DNA of 64,000 nt from Candidatus Dormiibacterota bacterium (GCA_003162415.1 PMOL01000009.1:168446-232445), one strand, 5' to 3'. Counted from the stretch's first letter, positions 39,814 through 49,498 are shown. The notes: generated by a model from the letters alone, not told the origin. Numbers and translations: made by a program.

Positions 39814-40992
39814 ATGACTAAGCCGTATTCACGTCGCGGCACGGGTAGCTACCGTAAGCGAGGCAAAAGCCATCAGGTGCGGATAGTCATCGATGGCGAG
39901 ACCCGGTGTTTTAGCGCCGCAACGAAGACGGAAGCGCAGGCAAAGGCTAACGCATTTCTAGCGCAGCCGCAGAGCAGCGTCAAATCACCAACCGTCGGCG
40001 AATGGCTGGCCGAGTGGCTTACGCGGAAGAAAGCGCGACGCGCACCTCAAACGGTGCGGCCATATGAATCGCATGCCAGGGTTCACATTGTTCCCCTCCT
40101 TGGGAAGGTACGTCTCGATGCACTCACGCCTGAGCACATCTACAAATTGCACGAAGCTTCCGGCGGTATGGCGCTCAAAGTGCACATGACGTTGGCGACG
40201 GCTCTGAATGAGGCCAGGCGATACGGTCACCGCGTGTCCAACGCAATCTCCATCGTGGATAGACCCGACAGATCGCCCAGCAGAGCCGTCGCGCTGAGTG
40301 CCGATGAGGTCAACCGGCTGGTTGAGGCTGCAAAGGGTGATCCGCTGGAAGCTTTGTATGTGTTGGCCGTCACCCTGGGGATTCGGCAGGGCGAACTCTT
40401 CGCGCTGCATTGGCAAGACATCAACTTTCAGTCGCGACAAATATACATAACCGGTAACGTCACGCGGCAACATGACGGAAGCCGGGTCATCAACAAGCCG
40501 AAGACCCCGGCTAGCGTCCGGACCCTGGTGATGCCCCAAGTCTGTGCGGATGCCCTGGCACGAACGCCGCAGACCAACGAATTGGTATTCCCGGGACCTG
40601 ACGGGAAGCCGTGGGTTGCATCCAGCTTCTACAAACGCTGGCAGGCGATGAGGATGCTTGCCGGCCTCAGGCCCATCCGATTCCATGACCTGCGTCACAC
40701 AGCGGACACCCTCGCGCTTGACGGCGGGGCTTCTGTTCTGACCGTGATGAAGACCATGGGCCATACGTCGCGTTCGATGACACTTGACCGCTACGGCCAC
40801 CTGAGCGATGACGCTTCCGAAGACCTAGCGGACGAGATCGATGCGCGATTCGGGCCGCGGATTCGGGTGCTTCCCGGTCGCCGAAATGGACACGAAATGG
40901 ACAGCGAGAAGAAAAACCTAGGGATTGCAACGGATTCCGCGTGCCGGGAGAGGGAGTCGAACCCTCACGAGGTTGTCCTCGGCGGTTTTTGA
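39814..40992 (+). CDS. int: site-specific tyrosine integrase
   Basis: Catalytic residues recognisable: GIRQGELFALHW (R), FHDLRHTADTLAL (HxxR), GHTSRSMTLDRYGHL (H...Y). C-terminus and stop codon lie inside the tRNA-Leu gene. Confidence 0.93.
   Translation: MTKPYSRRGTGSYRKRGKSHQVRIVIDGETRCFSAATKTEAQAKANAFLAQPQSSVKSPTVGEWLAEWLTRKKARRAPQTVRPYESHARVHIVPLLGKVRLDALTPEHIYKLHEASGGMALKVHMTLATALNEARRYGHRVSNAISIVDRPDRSPSRAVALSADEVNRLVEAAKGDPLEALYVLAVTLGIRQGELFALHWQDINFQSRQIYITGNVTRQHDGSRVINKPKTPASVRTLVMPQVCADALARTPQTNELVFPGPDGKPWVASSFYKRWQAMRMLAGLRPIRFHDLRHTADTLALDGGASVLTVMKTMGHTSRSMTLDRYGHLSDDASEDLADEIDARFGPRIRVLPGRRNGHEMDSEKKNLGIATDSACRERESNPHEVVLGGF
40883..40904 (+). repeat. candidate integrase arm-type site, right arm (two 11-bp units)
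   Basis: GAAATGGACACGAAATGGACAG, identical to 30111-30132; lies within the int coding sequence, 35 bp from the attR core. Confidence 0.65.
40940..40966. repeat. attR core (27 bp, 3' end of the tRNA-Leu gene)
   Basis: Identical to 30005-30031. Confidence 0.9.
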
Positions 40993-41024
40993 GACCGCTG
41001 CGTCTACCATTCCGCCACCCCGGC
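40942..41024 (-). tRNA. tRNA-Leu (anticodon CAA)
   Basis: Minus strand GCCGGGGTGGCGGAATGGTAGACGCAGCGGTCTCAAAAACCGC...GAGGGTTCGACTCCCTCTCCCGGCA; 7-bp acceptor, anticodon stem GCGGT/ACCGC with loop CTCAAAA, long variable arm, T-arm. CCA not encoded. Confidence 0.96.
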
Positions 41025-41089
41025 AGGGTGGACAGCGTACCGGCTCCCGCCGGGAACCGGAGCGCGTGCTGGCGCGTACCCTCAAATGC

Positions 41090-41665
41090 ATGGACGACGA
41101 GGCGCTCCTCGAGCGGGCACGCCGCGGCGACCGCGATGCCTTTGCAGCAATTGTCACTCGCCACCAGGATGAGCTCTACACCATGGCACTCAGGATTCTC
41201 GGGACACCGGCCGATGCGGCCGACGTCGTTCAGGAGACGTTCCTTCGCGCCTACGTCAGGATCCCGGTGCTTCGCGGCCAGACGATCCGGGCCTGGCTCT
41301 TTCGCGTCGCCATCAACTGCAGTCACGACGTCCAGCGCCGCAGCATCCGCCGGCCGGCAGATCCGCTCGAAGATGCGGAGGGCAATATCGTCGAGCTCCC
41401 GGATCCCGATCTCGGGCCAGAGGCGACCGCCCTGGCGCGCGAGCGCGTGGCCGCGGTACGTGAGGCCCTGCTCACGCTCCATCCCGACTTCCGCGCGGTC
41501 GTCGTCCTCCGGGACGTCAACGAGCTGAGCTACGAGGAGATGTCCGCAGCCCTCCGCGTCCCGATCGGAACCGTCAAATCCCGGCTCAACCGGGCTCGCT
41601 CGATGCTCGCCAAAGCCCTGCGCGGCACCGCCGCGGCCCCCGGGTTCGCCGAGGAGAACGCGTGA
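41090..41665 (+). CDS. ECF-type RNA polymerase sigma factor
   Basis: Sigma70 region 2 (ADAADVVQETFLRAYVRI) and region 4 (LSYEEMSAALRVPIGTVKSRLNRARSMLAKAL). Confidence 0.92.
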   Translation: MDDEALLERARRGDRDAFAAIVTRHQDELYTMALRILGTPADAADVVQETFLRAYVRIPVLRGQTIRAWLFRVAINCSHDVQRRSIRRPADPLEDAEGNIVELPDPDLGPEATALARERVAAVREALLTLHPDFRAVVVLRDVNELSYEEMSAALRVPIGTVKSRLNRARSMLAKALRGTAAAPGFAEENA

Positions 41666-42615
41666 GCCCGCGCCGCCACCTGGACGATCTGTTCTCCGCG
41701 GCGTACGAGGACGAGCTCTCGCCGATCGAGGAGGCGCGCTTCCACGCGCACGTGCAGTCGTGCGCGCCCTGCGCTGCGGCGTATGCGGAGTTCCGGGCTT
41801 CCGTCGAGGCTCTCCGCGAGCTGCCGAAGGCGCGGATGCCCCATGTCGTGCACCTTCCCTCGACATCTCCGGTCGCCGAACGTCCGCCCCGGCCGCGCAT
41901 CGGTCTGGGTTGGTTCAACCTCGGGGTTCTGCGCCGCTTCCCCGCGACCGCCATTGCCGGCGCCTTCGTCGTCGTCCTGGCGGCCACGGCCCTGTTGCAT
42001 GGCGGCGCAACCCCGACCAGCACCCCGACCACCGGCTCGAGCAGCGCAGCTCATGCGCCAAGCGCCACCTCCGCGCCATTTGGCGCGGCAGGAGGTCCCC
42101 TTTCCACCGCATCCTGTACCGGCTCGATCGTCAGCATCGCCGGGGCGTCGCCCCCGCCCAGCTTCAGCCAGGAGGACCTGGCCACCGACCCGGCGCAGCC
42201 GGCGATTCAACTGGTCCTCGCGGCGCCGACGCTCCAGGTCACCTCGGGCAAGCCGGCCCTGGTGTATGCGCAGCTTTCGGTGCCGGTCACATCGCTGTCC
42301 AATCCGGGGACGGGATCCGCTCCAGTCACGTCCCGGACGGTGCTGCCGTGCGTGTCGGTCGCGGTCGCGAGGTCCAGCAACCGGCTGGACGTGCTCCCCG
42401 CTGTTGAGACCCCGGGGGCGGAGGGCCTGGGAGTGATCGACGGGTCGTACGGATACGTCGTATCGCCCCGCACATCGGGCCCCTTGCTCACCTTCAAGGT
42501 GCCGGCCGGGCTCGTCCCGGGTACCGAATTGCTCGTGGTTGCGAGTATCCCGGCCGGCTACACCGGCTTGAACAGCCCGCCGCTGACCGCGGAGTTGACT
42601 CTCACCACCCGCTGA
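41662..42615 (+). CDS. anti-sigma factor with putative zinc-binding HxxxCxxC motif and TM segment
   Basis: RFHAHVQSCAPCAAAYAEF; TM ATAIAGAFVVVLAATALL; GTGA overlap with the sigma gene. Confidence 0.82.
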   Translation: MSPRRHLDDLFSAAYEDELSPIEEARFHAHVQSCAPCAAAYAEFRASVEALRELPKARMPHVVHLPSTSPVAERPPRPRIGLGWFNLGVLRRFPATAIAGAFVVVLAATALLHGGATPTSTPTTGSSSAAHAPSATSAPFGAAGGPLSTASCTGSIVSIAGASPPPSFSQEDLATDPAQPAIQLVLAAPTLQVTSGKPALVYAQLSVPVTSLSNPGTGSAPVTSRTVLPCVSVAVARSSNRLDVLPAVETPGAEGLGVIDGSYGYVVSPRTSGPLLTFKVPAGLVPGTELLVVASIPAGYTGLNSPPLTAELTLTTR

Positions 42616-42658
42616 CTCCCCGGCCGCGCCGACCCCTCCTTTACTAGACTGGAAGGCA

Positions 42659-44233
42659 ATGCACCGCCGCCTGGCGTGCCTGGCTGTGGCGCTGCTGGTC
42701 TCCGGCTGCAGCTTCACCGGGTTCGGCACACCCCCAAACTACGGCTACCTCGTGATCACTGCGGGTGGCGTTGGCCTTCGCTCCGGCGCCGCCGACGTCC
42801 CGCCGAATCTCGATCTGCGGCTGCATGCCACCGGCGCGCCGCTCCAGGCATCGGATGTGACGGCGACCCTGGACGGGAACTCACTGACCCTCGCGGCCCA
42901 GCACCAGGACCTCCTGGCAACAGTGCAGCCGCTGCTGCCGCTCTCGTCGCCCCACCGCCTCTCGGTGGCCGTAGCGGGTATGAGCACCCAGAACATCACA
43001 TTCACGGTCGTTTCCCCCACCGCCGCGATGCTCGCGGCCCACATCGATCCGACGAGCGGGCTGGTGGTCGACGCGGTCTTCGACGACGCACCGTCGCAGC
43101 CGGCGGTCGCCGCTGCGCTTCCCGGCGCCACCGTGACCTGGACCGACGGTGACCACGCACGGATCACCTGGAAGGGCAGGGCACCCGCATCGATCACGCT
43201 CCCCCCGTCGATCACCACCGCCGGTGACGCTCATCTCGATCCGGGGATCACCCTCTCGTTGGTGGGTATCGCTCGGCACACCGTCCGCCGGGTGACCGTC
43301 CCCGGCCCACCCGTCGTCACCGGCATCCCCGTGGACGCATTTGTCATCAACACCTCGGCGTCGAACACGTCGCTTGCATTCCACCTCGGAAAGGTCGCCG
43401 AGGTCACCCCGACCGGCTGGCAGGCGCAGGCGGACGGTTCGATCCTCGGGACGCCGGATCAATCCGCGGTGGGTCGCGCCGGAGCGGCAACCCTCCCGAT
43501 CTGGCCGTCGCTCGCCAATGACTCAACCAACCCCTCGGCCACGGACCAGCTGCTCAACAGCCCGACCGCGGTCAACAGGCTGATCAACGAGATGGTCGCC
43601 GCGATCCGATACGACGGCTACCGCGGCATCAACGTGGACTTCGAGGGGATGCTCGCCGCGGACAAATCGCCGTTCACGGCGTTCGTCCAGCAGCTGGCAA
43701 CCGCGGTGCACGCCCGTGGCGCGAAGCTGATCGTCGACGTCGTCCCGCACGACTTCGCCGGGGTGAACGCGTACTCCGCCGCGTATGACATCTCCGCAAT
43801 CGGCAAGGTCGCCGACTACGTGGATCTCATGGCCTATGACCAGCACGGTGACGGAGGGACGCCGGGCCCGGTGGCGGGCCTGGACTGGGACAACTCGATC
43901 CTGCAGGCGACCCTGCCAGACCTCAACCCGGCCCACGTGCTCCTCGGCGTGCCGCTCTACGGCCGCGCCTGGGGAAGCAGCTTTGGCGGCGCGGCGGCGT
44001 ATTCGAACGTTCTCTACAACGCGCTGAGCGTGCCGGGCGCGCAGGTCGACTACGACTTCGGCGCCCAGACCCCGTTCATCGTCTCGCCGAACGGCTCGCT
44101 GATCACCTACTTCGACGATGCCGACAGCCTGGCGCGGAAGGTCGCGCTGGTGCACAAGTACGGGCTGGCCGGGATCGCCGCCTGGCGGCTCGGCTTCGAG
44201 GACCAGGGGTTCTGGTCGCTGTTCCGCGCCTGA
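42659..44233 (+). CDS. GH18-family (YaaH-like) glycoside hydrolase lipoprotein
   Basis: Lipobox LLVSGCS; YRGINVDFEGM catalytic region; YVDLMAYDQHGDGGTPGPVAGLDWDN; LLGVPLYGRAW. Confidence 0.88.
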   Translation: MHRRLACLAVALLVSGCSFTGFGTPPNYGYLVITAGGVGLRSGAADVPPNLDLRLHATGAPLQASDVTATLDGNSLTLAAQHQDLLATVQPLLPLSSPHRLSVAVAGMSTQNITFTVVSPTAAMLAAHIDPTSGLVVDAVFDDAPSQPAVAAALPGATVTWTDGDHARITWKGRAPASITLPPSITTAGDAHLDPGITLSLVGIARHTVRRVTVPGPPVVTGIPVDAFVINTSASNTSLAFHLGKVAEVTPTGWQAQADGSILGTPDQSAVGRAGAATLPIWPSLANDSTNPSATDQLLNSPTAVNRLINEMVAAIRYDGYRGINVDFEGMLAADKSPFTAFVQQLATAVHARGAKLIVDVVPHDFAGVNAYSAAYDISAIGKVADYVDLMAYDQHGDGGTPGPVAGLDWDNSILQATLPDLNPAHVLLGVPLYGRAWGSSFGGAAAYSNVLYNALSVPGAQVDYDFGAQTPFIVSPNGSLITYFDDADSLARKVALVHKYGLAGIAAWRLGFEDQGFWSLFRA

Positions 44234-44240
44234 CGCGAGC

Positions 44241-44771
44241 CTAGCTCTCTGAGGCGCCGGTCCCGAGGTCGGGGAGGTTGAGAGTGTTCACCCAGTCGCG
44301 AATCTTGGCGAGCCGCTCCTCGCTTTCGGGGTCGGTCTCGGTGAGCTCGCCGTCCTTGTCCGCCTCGGGGAGGACCCCGGCCTTGTCGAGCACCTCGTCG
44401 GCGACGAAGATGCCGGCTCCGACCCTCACCGCCACGGCGATGGCGTCCGACGGGCGGGAGTCGATCTCCAGGCGGCGACCGTCCACCTGGGCGAGGATCC
44501 GCGCGTAGAAGACCTCATTGCTGAGCGATGTCACCACGATCCGTTCCACGGTCACCTCGACCGCGCTCAGCAGGTTGGCGAGCAGGTCGTGCGTGATCGG
44601 TCGCTCGGGGGTGATCCCGGTGATCTTGAGCGCGATCGCGTTGGCTTCGTTGATGCCGATCCAGATGGGAAGGTAGCGATCGGCCGTCTTCTCTTTGAGG
44701 ATGACGACGTGCTGGCCGGTTGGCATGTGCACCCTGATGCTGTCAACGGTCATTTCCACCAGGTCGGCCAT
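44241..44771 (-). CDS. bifunctional nuclease family (DUF151) protein
   Basis: LPIWIGINEANAIALKITGITPERPITHDLLANLL; VDGRRLEIDSRPSDAIAVAVRVGAGIFVADEVL. Confidence 0.9.
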   Translation of the reverse strand: MADLVEMTVDSIRVHMPTGQHVVILKEKTADRYLPIWIGINEANAIALKITGITPERPITHDLLANLLSAVEVTVERIVVTSLSNEVFYARILAQVDGRRLEIDSRPSDAIAVAVRVGAGIFVADEVLDKAGVLPEADKDGELTETDPESEERLAKIRDWVNTLNLPDLGTGASES

Positions 44772-44838
44772 GCCTCGATCATAACCCCGGGAGTGCGCCC
44801 GCGAGGACATCCATCCCTCGCCGCTACCATGGATCGCT

Positions 44839-47589
44839 GTGGCTCGCGAGACTTTGTTGCTGGTGGATGGGCACAACCTCGTGTACCGGGCGTTCCACGC
44901 GATGCCCGCGCTGAGCAACAGCCGGGGCGAGATGACCAACGCCGCCTACGGCTTCACGTCGATGCTTTTCAAGGCGCTCAACGACACGACGCCGACATAT
45001 GCCATCGCGGCATTCGACCCCCCGGGACCAACATTTCGGCACGAGAAGTTCCCGGAATACAAAGCGCAACGGCAGCGTGCCCCTGACGAGCTGCGTGCCC
45101 AGTTCCCGTGGGCGCGCGAGGTCGTGGAGGCGCTCGGCATCCCTATCGTGGAGATCCCAACGTTCGAGGCCGACGACGTCATCGGCACGCTGGCGCAGAA
45201 GGCCGAGGCTGCGGGACTCGATGTCATCATCCTCACCGGGGACCTCGATGTGCTGCAGCTCGTCACCGAGCACATCCGCGTCTTCGCCAGCCGCCGCGGA
45301 CTCAGCGACACGATCATCTACGACGTCGACAAGGTTCGCGAACGCTACGGGTTCGAGCCGCCACTGGTTGTCGATTTCAAGGCGCTGCAAGGCGATCCAA
45401 GCGACAACATCCCCGGCGTCCCTGGCATTGGCGAGAAGACCGCGATGTCACTGGTGCAGCAGTACGGGCCGCTCGAGAACGTCCTCGCAGCCGTGCCGAC
45501 CATGCCGCCCGGGCGCGTGCAGCGCGCGCTGGAAAGCCATGTGGAGCAGGCGCGGTTGAGCAAGTGGACGGCGACCATCAAGGTCGACATCGACATCGAC
45601 CTGCCACTCGAGGGCGCACGCCTCTTCAACTACGACGAAGCGGCGGTGCGCGAGCTGTTCGACCGCCTGGAGTTTCGCAGTCTGCTCCCGCGGCTGCCCG
45701 GACGCGCCGTGAACGACGGTTCGGCGCCGGCCGCGGCGCCGGCAAGTGAACCAGCGCCGTTGCCCGGCGACCTGCAATCGCCGGCGACGGACGTCGAGAT
45801 TGTCATCGATGCGCATCAGGCAACTGACGCGACGCAGCGCATTCGCGCAGCCGGCGCGATGGCCGTCCGCACCGTCGTTGACGGCAGCCCGAGAACCGGC
45901 GACATGATCGGTGTCGCCTTCGCTCCCAAAGGGGAGGACATCGCCTACTACATGCCCGTGTGGCATGCGGGGCTGGAGCGCAACGCGGATCCGGCGGCGA
46001 TCGTCGCACTGGAGGAGGTGCTTGCGGACAGCACGATTCCGAAACGAGGCTACGACCTCAAGCGAGAGCTGCTCGCGTGGCGACGGCGCGGTATCGCGAT
46101 ACAGGGTCTGGAGTTCGATGCGATGCTCGCCGCCTATCTCACCAACTCGCGCCTCAAGGTTCCGACACTGCCGGTGCTGGCGCACGACCTTGCGTTGCTG
46201 AGCGTCGAGGCCGAGGAGACATTGCTCGGCAGCGGTCGCGGCAAGCGCGGGATCGCCGATGTTCCGGTGGAGGAGGCGGCCGCGTACTACGGCGTGTGGG
46301 TCGGCCTGCTCGATCCGGTCGGCGAGAAGTTGATTCGCGACATGGAGCGGGCCAACGCCACCCGGCTCCACGACACCATGGAGCTGCCCCTGGTCCCCAT
46401 CCTCGCCGCCATGGAGGTGGAGGGAGTCGCCGTCGATTGCGATCTGCTCGGGGCGATCAGCGCCGAGATGTACAAGCGCATCACCGAAATCGAGAACGAG
46501 GTGCAGGAGGTCGCCGGGTACACGTTCAACCCCGGCAGCACTCAGCAGCTGGGGCGATTCCTCTACGACGACCTCGGTCTCGCCAGCGGGCGCAAGACCA
46601 AGACCGGGCGGAGCACCGACGCCGACACGCTCGAGGCCCTCCTCGGGGAGCATCCCGTGGTCGAGCAGATACTCGAGTGGCGCCAGCTCACCAAGCTGAA
46701 GAGCACGTATGTCGATGCTCTGCCGTTGCTGTGCACCGCGGACTCGCGGGTGCACACGTCCTTCAACCAGGCGGTGGCGACCACTGGCCGGCTGTCGTCG
46801 TCCGATCCGAACCTGCAGAACATCCCGGTGCGCACCCAATGGGGGCAGCGAATCCGCCGCGCGTTCCATGCTGACAAGGGCCAGCGCCTGGTGAGCGCGG
46901 ACTACTCGCAGGTCGAGCTGCGCGTACTCGCCCACGTGACCGGTGAGACGGAGCTGATCGAGGCCTTCCAGCGCGGTGAGGACATCCACCGGCGCACCGC
47001 CGCTGAGGTGTATGCAGTCGAACCCGAGGCGGTGACCCCGGACATGCGCCGCATCGCCAAGGTGGTCAACTTCGGTGTGGTGTATGGGCTGAGCGACTTC
47101 GGGCTCGCTCGCGACACGGGCATGAGCCGCGAGGACGCGCATTCGTTCATCGATGCGTACTTCCGCAATTTCCCCGCTGTCACCGTGTACCTCGAAGGGG
47201 TGCGCAACCATGCCCGGGAATACGGCTGGGTTGAGACCTTCATCGGCCGGCGTCGCTACATCGCGGACATCCGCGCGGCCAACCGTCAGCTGCGCTTCGC
47301 CGCCGAGCGCATGGCCGTGAACATGCCGATCCAGGGTGGTGCGGCCGACATCATGAAGCAGGCAATGATCCTGGTCGACGAGGCACTGCGCGAGCGGGGG
47401 CTGCGCAGCCGCATCCTCCTCCAGGTGCACGACGAGCTCCTGCTCGAGGCGCCGGCGGAGGAGGTCGACGACCTCGTGATGCTCCTCCGGGATCGCATGG
47501 GGGCGGCCGAGGCACTCAAGGTGCCCCTCGATGTTGACGTCAAGGTCGGCGACAACTGGGGGGACATGACGCCCATCGCGAGGAACTGA
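44839..47589 (+). CDS. polA: DNA polymerase I
   Basis: 5'-3' exonuclease N-terminus (LLLVDGHNLVYRAFHA), polymerase motifs RLSSSDPNLQNIPVRT, SADYSQVELRVLAHV, LLQVHDELLLEAP. Confidence 0.97.
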   Translation: MARETLLLVDGHNLVYRAFHAMPALSNSRGEMTNAAYGFTSMLFKALNDTTPTYAIAAFDPPGPTFRHEKFPEYKAQRQRAPDELRAQFPWAREVVEALGIPIVEIPTFEADDVIGTLAQKAEAAGLDVIILTGDLDVLQLVTEHIRVFASRRGLSDTIIYDVDKVRERYGFEPPLVVDFKALQGDPSDNIPGVPGIGEKTAMSLVQQYGPLENVLAAVPTMPPGRVQRALESHVEQARLSKWTATIKVDIDIDLPLEGARLFNYDEAAVRELFDRLEFRSLLPRLPGRAVNDGSAPAAAPASEPAPLPGDLQSPATDVEIVIDAHQATDATQRIRAAGAMAVRTVVDGSPRTGDMIGVAFAPKGEDIAYYMPVWHAGLERNADPAAIVALEEVLADSTIPKRGYDLKRELLAWRRRGIAIQGLEFDAMLAAYLTNSRLKVPTLPVLAHDLALLSVEAEETLLGSGRGKRGIADVPVEEAAAYYGVWVGLLDPVGEKLIRDMERANATRLHDTMELPLVPILAAMEVEGVAVDCDLLGAISAEMYKRITEIENEVQEVAGYTFNPGSTQQLGRFLYDDLGLASGRKTKTGRSTDADTLEALLGEHPVVEQILEWRQLTKLKSTYVDALPLLCTADSRVHTSFNQAVATTGRLSSSDPNLQNIPVRTQWGQRIRRAFHADKGQRLVSADYSQVELRVLAHVTGETELIEAFQRGEDIHRRTAAEVYAVEPEAVTPDMRRIAKVVNFGVVYGLSDFGLARDTGMSREDAHSFIDAYFRNFPAVTVYLEGVRNHAREYGWVETFIGRRRYIADIRAANRQLRFAAERMAVNMPIQGGAADIMKQAMILVDEALRERGLRSRILLQVHDELLLEAPAEEVDDLVMLLRDRMGAAEALKVPLDVDVKVGDNWGDMTPIARN

Positions 47590-47591
47590 GG

Positions 47592-48416
47592 GTGCCGGAA
47601 CTCCCCGAGGTGGAGACGGTTGCCCGCGACCTTCGTACTGCGGTCACGGGACGGCGCATCGAGCACGTGACCGTCGACCGGCCCGATATCGTTCGTGTCC
47701 CGGATGGCAGGATGCTGCCGGCGCTGCTCACGGGACAGCGCTTCGAGAACGTGGATCGCCGCGGCAAGTACCTGTTGCTGGAGCTCGATTCCGGCGACGA
47801 GCTGATGGTGCATCTCGGCATGACCGGGCATTTGCTGGTCTGCGATGCCGATGCCCCGGTCGCGAAGCACACCCACATCCGCGCCTCGCTCGACGACGGG
47901 AACGAGCTCCGTTTCGACGATGCGCGTCGCTTCGGCCGGGTGGCCTACGGTTCGCGTGATGCGCTGACCTCTGCGCGTGTACTCCCCAAGCTCGGCGTCG
48001 AACCCCTTTCCGACGCGTTCTCGCAGGAGCGGCTCGACGCGGTGCTGCGGAAGACGACCAGGACGGTGAAGGCCGCGCTGCTCGACCAAAAGGGCGTGGC
48101 GGGACTCGGCAACATCTACATCGATGAGGCGTGTTTCCTCGCGGGCGTCCGGCCCACCCGGCGGTGCCATCGCCTCACCCGCCGCGATCGAGCGGCCCTC
48201 CTCGATGCCATCCCACGGGTGCTCACGGCAGCCGTCGCCAACCGGGGCACCAGCGTCGATGACTATCGCGATGTCTGGAATGCGCGCGGGAGCAACCAGG
48301 AGCGCCTCCAGGTGTATGGGCGCGGCGGGCTGCCCTGCTTCGTGTGTGGCACGATCCTGCGCCGCACCGTCACCGCCGGCCGCACCACCGTGTACTGCCC
48401 GCACTGCCAGCGATGA
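47592..48416 (+). CDS. mutM: formamidopyrimidine-DNA glycosylase
   Basis: MPELPEVETVARDLR N-terminus; C-terminal zinc finger CFVCGTILRRTVTAGRTTVYCPHCQR. Confidence 0.96.
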   Translation: MPELPEVETVARDLRTAVTGRRIEHVTVDRPDIVRVPDGRMLPALLTGQRFENVDRRGKYLLLELDSGDELMVHLGMTGHLLVCDADAPVAKHTHIRASLDDGNELRFDDARRFGRVAYGSRDALTSARVLPKLGVEPLSDAFSQERLDAVLRKTTRTVKAALLDQKGVAGLGNIYIDEACFLAGVRPTRRCHRLTRRDRAALLDAIPRVLTAAVANRGTSVDDYRDVWNARGSNQERLQVYGRGGLPCFVCGTILRRTVTAGRTTVYCPHCQR

Positions 48417-49456
48417 CCCGGGTCACCATCGCGAGCTACGACGACGATCCGCCGCTCGGTGGTCAGGGGGTCGTCGTGCACGGCATCCGAGCGGCATTGG
48501 AGCGCCGCGGTGTGCGCGTGCACACCATCTCGGGCCGCGGGGAGCACGCGATCGCCTTCGGGCGGCGGACCGGCCGGGCGCCGCTCGATTTCTCCCTGCA
48601 GCTCAATCGATATCCGCAGATCCTGCTGCGCGCCGCGCCGGACGTGATCCATGCGCAGGGCGGGCCCGGCGGGGTCCTGTTGTGGAAGCAACTGGGTCCG
48701 CCGCTCGTGTACACGGCGCATCACACGTACCGGCAGGCGCACCCGCGCGGCTCCGTGAAGCGATTGCTCAACGGCGTCGAGGCGCGCTCGTACCGTGGTG
48801 CGGCGATGGTGCTGCCGGTCTCGCGATCGACCGCCAACGCGCTGCTCGAGATGGGGATCCCGGCATCGCGCATCGAGGTGCTCTCCAACGGAGTCGATAC
48901 GGTCGACCTACCTGGCGTCGATCACGAGGACGGACGCGTGCTCTTCGTCAGCCGCATGGAGCGGGAGAAGGGTGCACTCGACGCGGTCACGGTGCTGCAG
49001 GCGCTGACGGCCGCGGATCCGCGGGTGCACGGTGTACTCGTGGGGGGCGGCAGTCTCGAGCCAGAAGTCCGCCGGGCCGCCCAGTCGAGTGGCGGGCGAA
49101 TCGAGTACCTGGGTGCGCTCGATCGCGACGCCTTGAATCACGAGTACGCCCGCGCCGCGGTGGTGCTGATGCCGTCGCGGTTCGAAGGGTTGGGCATGGT
49201 CGCCCTCGAAGCACAGGCGGCGGGAACGCCGGTCGTGGGCTTCGATGTCGACGGTCTGCGCGACGCGGTCGGCGTTGGTGGGGTTCTGGTGCCGGCCGGT
49301 GATATGGCCGCGCTCAGCGCCGCAACGACGCGGCTTTTGGACGATCCCGAGCTGCGAGCCGAGGCAGGCGCGCGGGGACGCGAGATTGTCCTCGCCGAGC
49401 ATTCCTGGGACGCGATTGGCAATCGCCTCGAGGAGATCTACGCGGCGGTGCGCTGA
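48413..49456 (+). CDS. glycosyltransferase family 4 protein
   Basis: LGGQGVVVHGIRAALERRG; ARAAVVLMPSRFEGLGMVALEAQAAGTPVVGFDVDGLRD; ATGA overlap with mutM. Confidence 0.88.
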   Translation: MTRVTIASYDDDPPLGGQGVVVHGIRAALERRGVRVHTISGRGEHAIAFGRRTGRAPLDFSLQLNRYPQILLRAAPDVIHAQGGPGGVLLWKQLGPPLVYTAHHTYRQAHPRGSVKRLLNGVEARSYRGAAMVLPVSRSTANALLEMGIPASRIEVLSNGVDTVDLPGVDHEDGRVLFVSRMEREKGALDAVTVLQALTAADPRVHGVLVGGGSLEPEVRRAAQSSGGRIEYLGALDRDALNHEYARAAVVLMPSRFEGLGMVALEAQAAGTPVVGFDVDGLRDAVGVGGVLVPAGDMAALSAATTRLLDDPELRAEAGARGREIVLAEHSWDAIGNRLEEIYAAVR

Positions 49457-49498
49457 GGTCGAATTCGGCGAGAGTGGGACAGCGACTAGACTCGAAGC

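Larger units (their letters stand above)
30005..40966. mobile_element. tRNA-Leu-integrated genomic element (~10.9 kb) with tyrosine integrase
   Basis: Perfect 27-bp direct repeat CGTGCCGGGAGAGGGAGTCGAACCCTC at 30005-30031 and 40940-40966; the right copy is the 3' end of an intact tRNA-Leu; integrase and excisionase-like genes abut that copy. Confidence 0.92.

Noticed and set aside
30005-40966. Prophage interpretation of the element
   Set aside because: No capsid, terminase, portal, tail or lysis genes recognised.
45448-47430. 660-aa minus-strand ORF
   Set aside because: Fully antisense to polA; typical high-GC mirror ORF with no recognisable motif.
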